Assembly: GCF_029227915.1 (NCBI RefSeq)
Contig: NC_079884.1
Location: 4,404,001-4,468,000 of the forward strand
Length of the DNA: 64,000 nucleotides
Origin: Hydractinia symbiolongicarpus
Taxonomy: Eukaryota; Cnidaria; Hydrozoa; Anthoathecata; Hydractiniidae
Reading direction: 5' to 3'
Shown: one piece after another, positions 58,901 through 64,000 of the stretch
How the letters are laid out: each line of letters opens with the position of its first letter
Position numbering within the stretch: position 1 is the stretch's first letter
Made by a program: the position numbers and the translations under genes
Notes under the pieces: generated by a model
Told to the model about the DNA's origin: nothing
The model's database searches: none
Seen by the model: the letters and a program-made list of their open reading frames with translations, nothing else

Positions 58901-59436
58901 AGTCTCATGCGTTTTAGTGGTGAAAAAAAAATTTAAAAAATCGTTCGGGAAATGAGTTTACTCCCTGGGTACTTTCTTTGTATACTTTTGACTATACGGG
59001 CGAAGCCGGGATTTACGGGAAATTGCGGGTTTTCGTTTGCCGGCGATTAAACTACTTTTATTCAGCGTCTCATCAAAAATGAAAACATTTTTAAAAACTA
59101 CAAGTCTTATGCGTTTTAGTGGTGAAAAAATAATTTAAAAAATCGTTCTGGAAATGAGTTTGCTCACAGGGTACTTTCTTTGTATACATTCGACTATACG
59201 GGCCAAGCCCGGGATTTACGGGAAATCGCGGGTTTTCGTTTTCCGGCGATTAAACCTCTTTCATTAAGCGTCTCATCAAAAATGAAAACATTTTTGAAAA
59301 CTACAAGTCTCATGCGTTTTAGTGGTGAAAAAAAAATTTAAAAAATCGTTCGGGAAATGAGTTTACTCCCTGGGAAATTTCTTTGTATACGTTCGACTAT
59401 ACGGGCCAAGCCCCGGATTTACGGGAAAACGCGGGA
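55991..59436 (-). repeat. 17-mer HOR unit (3,446 bp), copy 2
   Basis: Second copy, near-identical by markers, including GGGTACCTTC (near 53,900 and 57,345), GGGAAATTTC (near 54,105 and 57,550) and AAAATATAAAAAATCG (near 54,062 and 57,508). It begins with a hybrid in which the CCCCGG/AACGCGGGATTTCG monomer runs directly into type B at 56,007. Copy 1 has CCGAACCCGGG/GCGGATTTTCG there, so the duplication junction lies just left of 56,007. Confidence 0.9.
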
Positions 59437-60560
59437 TTTCGTTTGCCGGCGATTAAACCTCTTTCATTAAGCGTCTCATCAAAAATGAAAACATTTTTGA
59501 AAACTACAAGTCTCATGCGTTTTAGTGGTGAAAAAATAATTTAAAAAATCGTTCGGGAAATGAGTTTACTCCCTGGGTACTTTCTTTGTATACTTTTGAC
59601 TATACGGGCCAAGCCCGGTTTTTTGGGGAAATCGCAGGTTTTCGTTTGCCGGCGATTAAACTGCTTTTTTTCAGCGTCTCATCGAAAATGAAAACAATTT
59701 TGAAAACTACAAGTCTCATGCGTTTTAGTGGTGAAAAAATAATTTAAAAAATCCTTCGGGAAATGAGTTTACTCCCTGGGTACTTTCTTTGTATACTTTT
59801 GACTATACGGGCTAAGCCCGGGATTTACGGGAAATCGCGGGTTTTCGTTTGCCAGCGATTAAACTTCTTTTATTCAGCGTCTCATCAAAAATGAAAACAT
59901 TTTTGAAAACTACAAGTCTCATGCGTTTTAGTGGTGAAAAAATAATTTAAAAAATCGTTCGGGAAATGAGTTTACTCCCTGGGTACTTTCTTTGTATACT
60001 TTTGACTATACGGGCCAAGCCGGGATTTACGGGAAATTGCGGGTTTTCGTTTGCCGGCGATTAAACTACTTTTATTCAGCGTCTCATCAAAAATGAAAAC
60101 ATTTTTAAAAACTACAAGTCTTATGCGTTTTAGTGGTGAAAAAATAATTTAAAAAATCGTTCTGGAAATGAGTTTGCTCACAGGGTACTTTCTTTGTATA
60201 CATTCGACTATACGGGCCAAGCCCGGGATTTACGGGAAATCGCGGGTTTTCGTTTTCCGGCGATTAAACCTCTTTCATTAAGCGTCTCATCAAAAATGAA
60301 AACATTTTTGAAAACTACAAGTCTCATGCGTTTTAGTGGTGAAAAAAAAATTTAAAAAATCGTTCGGGAAATGAGTTTACTCCCTGGGAACTTTCTTTGT
60401 ATACGTTCGACTATACGGGCCAAGCCCCGGATTTACGGGAAAACGCGGGATTTCGTTTGCCGGCGATTAAACCTCTTTCATTAAGCGTCTCAACAAAAAT
60501 GAAAACATTTTTGAAAACTACAAGTCTCATGCGTTTTAGTGGTGAAAAAGTAATTTAAAA
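59437..60560 (-). repeat. Partial third 9-mer segment
   Basis: Continues with the 9-mer order: GGTTTTTTGGGG at 59,617 (1,825 bp after 57,792) and GGGCTAAGCCC near 59,809. From about 60,020 it switches to AAGCCGGG/AAATTGCGGG/ACTACTTTTATT and TTTGCTCACAGGG as in the 12-mer family. GCGTCTCAACAAAAATG near 60,486 is private. Confidence 0.8.
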
Positions 60561-62990
60561 AATCGTTCGGGAAATGAGTTAACTCCCTGGGTACTTTCTT
60601 TGTATACTTTTGACTATACGGGCCGAACCCGGGATTTACGGGAAATCGCGGATTTTCGTTTGCCGGCGATTATACTTTTTTATTCAGCGTCCCATCAAAT
60701 ATGAAAATATTTTTGAAAACTACAAGTCTCATGCGTTTAGTGGTAAAAAAGTAATTTAAAAAATCGTTCGGGAAATGAGTTTACTCCCTGGGTACTTTCT
60801 TTGTATACTTTTGACTATACGGGCCGAGTCCGGGATTTACGGGAAATCGCAGGTTTTCGTTTCCCGGCGATTAAACTGCTTTTATTGAGCGTCTCATCAA
60901 AAATGAGACCATTTTTGAAAACTACAAGTCTCATGCGTTTTAGTGGTGAAAAAATAATTTAAAAAATCGTTCGGGAAATGAGTTTACTCCCTGGGTACTT
61001 TCTTTGTATACTTTTGACTATACGGGCCAAGCCCGGGATTTACGGGAAATCGCGGGTTTTCGTTTGCCGGCGATTAAACTTCTTTTATTCAGCGTCTCAT
61101 AAAAAATGAAAACATTTTTAAAAACTACAAGTATTATGCGTTATAGTGGTGAAAAATTAATTTAAAAAATCGATCTGGAAATGAGTTTACTCCCTGGGTA
61201 CTTTCTTTGTATACTTTTGACTATACGGGCCGAGTCCGGGATTTACGGGTAATCGCAGGTTTTCGTTTGCCGGCGATTAAACTGCTTTTATTGAGCGTCT
61301 CATCAAAAATGAGACCATTTTTGAAAACTACAAGTCTCATGCGTTTTAGTGGTGAAAAAATAATTTAAAAAATCGTTCTGGAAATGAGTTTACTCACAGG
61401 GTATTTTCTTTGTATACATTCGACTATACGGGCCAAGCCCGGGATTTACGGGAAATCGCGGGTTTTCGTTTTCCGGCGATTAAACCTCTTTCATTAAGCG
61501 TCTCATCAAAAATGAAAACATTTTTGAAAACTACAAGTCTCATGCGTTTTAGTGGTGAAAAAAAAATTTAAAAAATCGTTCGGGAAATGAGTTTACTCCC
61601 TGGGAACTTTCTTTGTATACGTTCGACTATACGGGCCAAGCCCCGGATTTACGGGAAAACGCGGGATTTCGTTTGCCGGCGATTAAATCTCTTTCATTAA
61701 GCGTCTCATCAAAAATGAAAACATTTTTGAAAACTACAAGTCTCATGCGTTTTAGTGGTGAAAAAGTAATTTAAAAAATCGTTCGGGAAATGAGTTTACT
61801 CCCTGGGTACTTTCTTTGTATACTTTTGACTATACGGGCCGAACCCGGGATTTACGGGAAATCGCGGATTTTCGTTTGCCGGCGATTATACTTTTTTATT
61901 CAGCGTCCCATCAAATATGAAAATATTTTTGAAAACTACAAGTCTCATGCGTTTAGTGGTAAAAAAGTAATTTAAAAAATTGTTCGGGAAATGAGTTTAC
62001 TCCCTGGGTACTTTCTTTGTATACTTTCGACTATACGGGCCAAGCCCGGGATTTACGGGAAATCGCGGGTTTTCGTTTGCCGGCGATTAAACTTCTTTTA
62101 TTCAGCGTCTCATGAAAAATGAAAACATTTTTGAAAACTACAAGTCTCATGCGTTTTAGTGGTGAAAAAATAATTTAAAAAATCGTTCGGGAAATGAGTT
62201 TACTCCCTGGGTACTTTCTTTGTATACTTTTGACTATACGGGCCAAGCCCGGGATTTACGGGAAATCGCGGGTTTTCGTTTGCCGGCGATTAAACTTCTT
62301 TTATTCAGCGTCTCATGAAAAATGAAAACATTTTTAAAAACTACAAGTATTATGCGTTATAGTGGTGAAAAATTAATTTAAAAAATCGTTCTGGAAATGA
62401 GTTTACTCCCTGGGTACTTTCTTTGTATACTTTTGACTATACGGGCCTAGTCCGGGATTTACGGGTAATCGCAGGTTTTCGTTTGCCGGCGATTAAACTG
62501 CTTTTATTGAGCGTCTCATCAAAAATGAGACCATTTTTGAAAACTACAAGTCTCATGCGTTTTAGTGGTGAAAAAATAATTTAAAAAATCGTTCGGGAAA
62601 TGAGTTTACTCCCTGGGTACTTTCTTTGTATACTTTTGACTATACGGGCCAAGCCCGGGATTTACGGGAAATCGCGGGTTTTCGTTTGCCGGCGATTAAA
62701 CTTCTTTTATTCAGCGTCTCATCAAAAATGAAAACATTTTTGAAAACTACAAGTCTCATGCGTTTTAGTGGTGAAAAAATAATTTAAAAAATCGTTCGGG
62801 AAATGAGTTTACTCCCTGGGTACTTTCTTTGTATACTTTTGACTATACGGGCCAAGCCGGGATTTACGGGAAATCGCGGGTTTTCGTTTGCCGGCGATTA
62901 AACTTCTTTTATTCAGCGTCTCATCAAAAATGAAAACATTTTTCAAAACTACAAGTCTTATGCGTTTTAGTGGTGAAAAAATAATTTAAA
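60561..62990 (-). repeat. 6-mer HOR, two partial copies (~1,216 bp)
   Basis: Type B near 60,670 and 61,886, and GTATTATGCG at 61,131 and 62,347, give a 1,216-bp period. The copies share the CCGAACCC/type-B pair, the GTATTATGCG/AATTAATTT monomer and the GGGTAATCGC/GAGACC monomer. They differ between: copy 2 has an extra CATGAAAAATG monomer and lacks the TTTACTCACAGGGTATTTTC monomer. Confidence 0.8.
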
Positions 62991-63420
62991 AAATCGTTCT
63001 GGAAATGAGTTTACTTACAGGGTACTTTCTTTGTATACATTCCACTATACGTGCCAAGCCCGGGATTTACGGGAAATCGCGGGTTTTCGTTTGCCGGCGA
63101 TTAAACTGCTTTTATTCAGCGTCTCATCAAAAATGAAAACATTCTTGAAAACTACAAGTCTCATGCGTTTTAGTGTTGAAATAATAATTTAAAAAATCGT
63201 TTGGAAAATGAGTTTACTTACAGGGTACTTTCTTTGTATACATTCCACTATACGTGCCAAGCCCGGGATTTACGGGAAATCGCGGGTTTTCGTTTGCCGG
63301 CGATTAAACTGCTTTTATTCAGCGTCTCATCAAAAATGAAAACATTCTTGAAAACTACAAGTCTCATGCGTTTTAGTGTTGAAATAATAATTTAAAAAAT
63401 CGTTTGGGAAATGAGTTTAC
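62991..63420 (-). repeat. Tandem pair of near-identical GTGCC monomers
   Basis: Two adjacent monomers share CTTACAGGGTAC, CATTCCACTATACGTGCC, ACATTCTTG and the rare AGTGTTGAAATAATAATTT end (near 63,171 and 63,374; 203 bp apart). GTGCC with TTCCAC is the reverse complement of the GGCACG/GTGGAA class seen on the left at 41.79, 43.21 and 44.03 kb. Confidence 0.9.
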
Positions 63421-64000
63421 TCCCTGGGTACTTTCTTTGTATACTTTTGACTATACGGGCCGAGTCCAGGATTTACGGGAACTCGCAGGTTTTCGTTTCC
63501 CGGCGATTAAACTTCTTTTATTCAGCGTCTCATCAAAAATGAAAACATTTTTAAAAACTACAAGTCTCATGCGTTTTAGTGGTGAAAAGTAATTTAAAAA
63601 ATCGTTCGGGAAATGAGTTTACTCCCTGGGTACTTTCTTTGTATACTTTTGACTATACGGGCCAAGCCCGGGATTTACGGGAAATCGCGGGTTTTCGTTT
63701 GCCAGCGATTAAACTTCTTTTATTCAGCGTCTCATCAAAAATGAAAACATTTTTGAAAACTACAAGTCTCATGCGTTTTAGTGGTGAAAAAATAATTTAA
63801 AAAATCGTTCTGGAAATGAGTTTACTCCCTGGGTACTTTCTTTGTATACATTTGACTATACGGGTTGAGTCCGGGATTTACGGGAAATCGCAGGTTTTCG
63901 TTTGCCGGCGATTAAACTGCTTTTATTGAGCGTCTCATCAAAAATGAGACCATTTTTGAAAACTACAAGTCTCATGCGTTTTAGTGGTGAAAAAATAATT
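63421..64000 (-). repeat. Right-edge monomers
   Basis: Three monomers: CCGAGTCCAGG with GGGAACTCGC and TTTCCCGGCG (near 63,460-63,500), which is the complement of the left-array CTGGACTCGG/CCGGGAAACG class; a near-consensus monomer; and a GGGTTGAGTCC/TTATTGAGCG/GAGACC monomer cut by the window end. The array continues beyond 64,000. Confidence 0.9.

Larger units (their letters stand above)
45711..64000 (-). repeat. Inverted satellite array, about 90 monomers of the same family
   Basis: From 45,711 onward the same monomer is present only as its reverse complement, e.g. GAAATGAGTTTACTCCC and CTCATCAAAAATG replace their complements. Orientation does not switch back before the window ends, and the last monomer is cut by the edge. 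Monomer types differ from most of the left array. A class with TTATTGAGCG plus GAGACCATTTTTG occurs about 15 times here and only once on the left, next to the junction. A class with GCGTTATAGTGG is also common here. Type B and the GTGCC/TTCCAC classes are shared with the left side, so both arrays derive from one diversified family. Confidence 0.98.

Noticed and set aside
1-64000. CRISPR array
   Set aside because: Regular spacing, but the whole 203-bp period is repeated with no short constant repeat separated by unique spacers.
1-64000. Telomeric repeats, rDNA spacer or tRNA-derived repeats
   Set aside because: I saw no short telomere-like tandem units, no rRNA sequence, and no convincing A/B box pair or cloverleaf in the monomer.

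Overview
The whole window is one uninterrupted satellite DNA array. A monomer of about 203 bp repeats roughly 315 times from the first base to the last. I found no gene, RNA gene, transposon, CRISPR array or other single-copy sequence. The array runs past both window edges. This is eukaryotic heterochromatin of a centromeric, pericentromeric, subtelomeric or sex/B-chromosome type. I do not recognise the monomer family, so I cannot name the organism. The monomer is about 38% GC but has about 12 CpG sites against about 7 expected from base composition (my hand count). That argues weakly against a genome with heavy long-term CpG methylation, such as a vertebrate.

Layout: bases 1-45,710 hold about 225 monomers in one orientation, called forward here. 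Bases 45,711-64,000 hold about 90 monomers in the opposite orientation. The switch at 45,710/45,711 is an abrupt join with a 41-bp unpaired spacer. About 470 bp on each side of it form an imperfect inverted repeat. The last two or so monomers of the forward array carry variants typical of the inverted array, so the change of sequence family (about 45,240) lies inside the forward side and does not coincide with the change of orientation.

No single higher-order repeat (HOR) spans the window. It is a mosaic of local HORs with different numbers of monomers. On the forward side: 6-mers of about 1,218 bp (0.85-3.28 kb and 6.96-9.39 kb), a 5-mer of 1,015 bp (9.8-11.4 and 14.3-16.1 kb), a 14/11/10-mer family (16.7-21.8 and 27.65-29.7 kb), a 6-mer of 1,217 bp (22.0-24.4 kb), a 3-mer of 609 bp (18.2-19.4 and 30.5-31.7 kb), an almost identical 8-mer pair of 1,620 bp (35.9-39.2 kb) and a 7-mer of 1,420 bp (41.4-42.9 kb). 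On the inverted side: a 12-mer of 2,432 bp (45.7-50.6 kb) and a 17-mer of 3,446 bp made of a 9-mer (1,825 bp) plus an 8-mer (1,621 bp) (52.5-59.4 kb). A divergent monomer subtype, called type B here, is scattered through both sides.

Each monomer carries several short dyad symmetries. The strongest has 9-bp arms around a TTTT loop. The monomer length is close to one nucleosome plus linker. Open reading frames of 61-132 codons recur with the repeat but are by-products of its periodicity: they mostly start at TTG, stop after about one monomer, and their frame shifts because 203 is not a multiple of three. I annotate none of them as genes.
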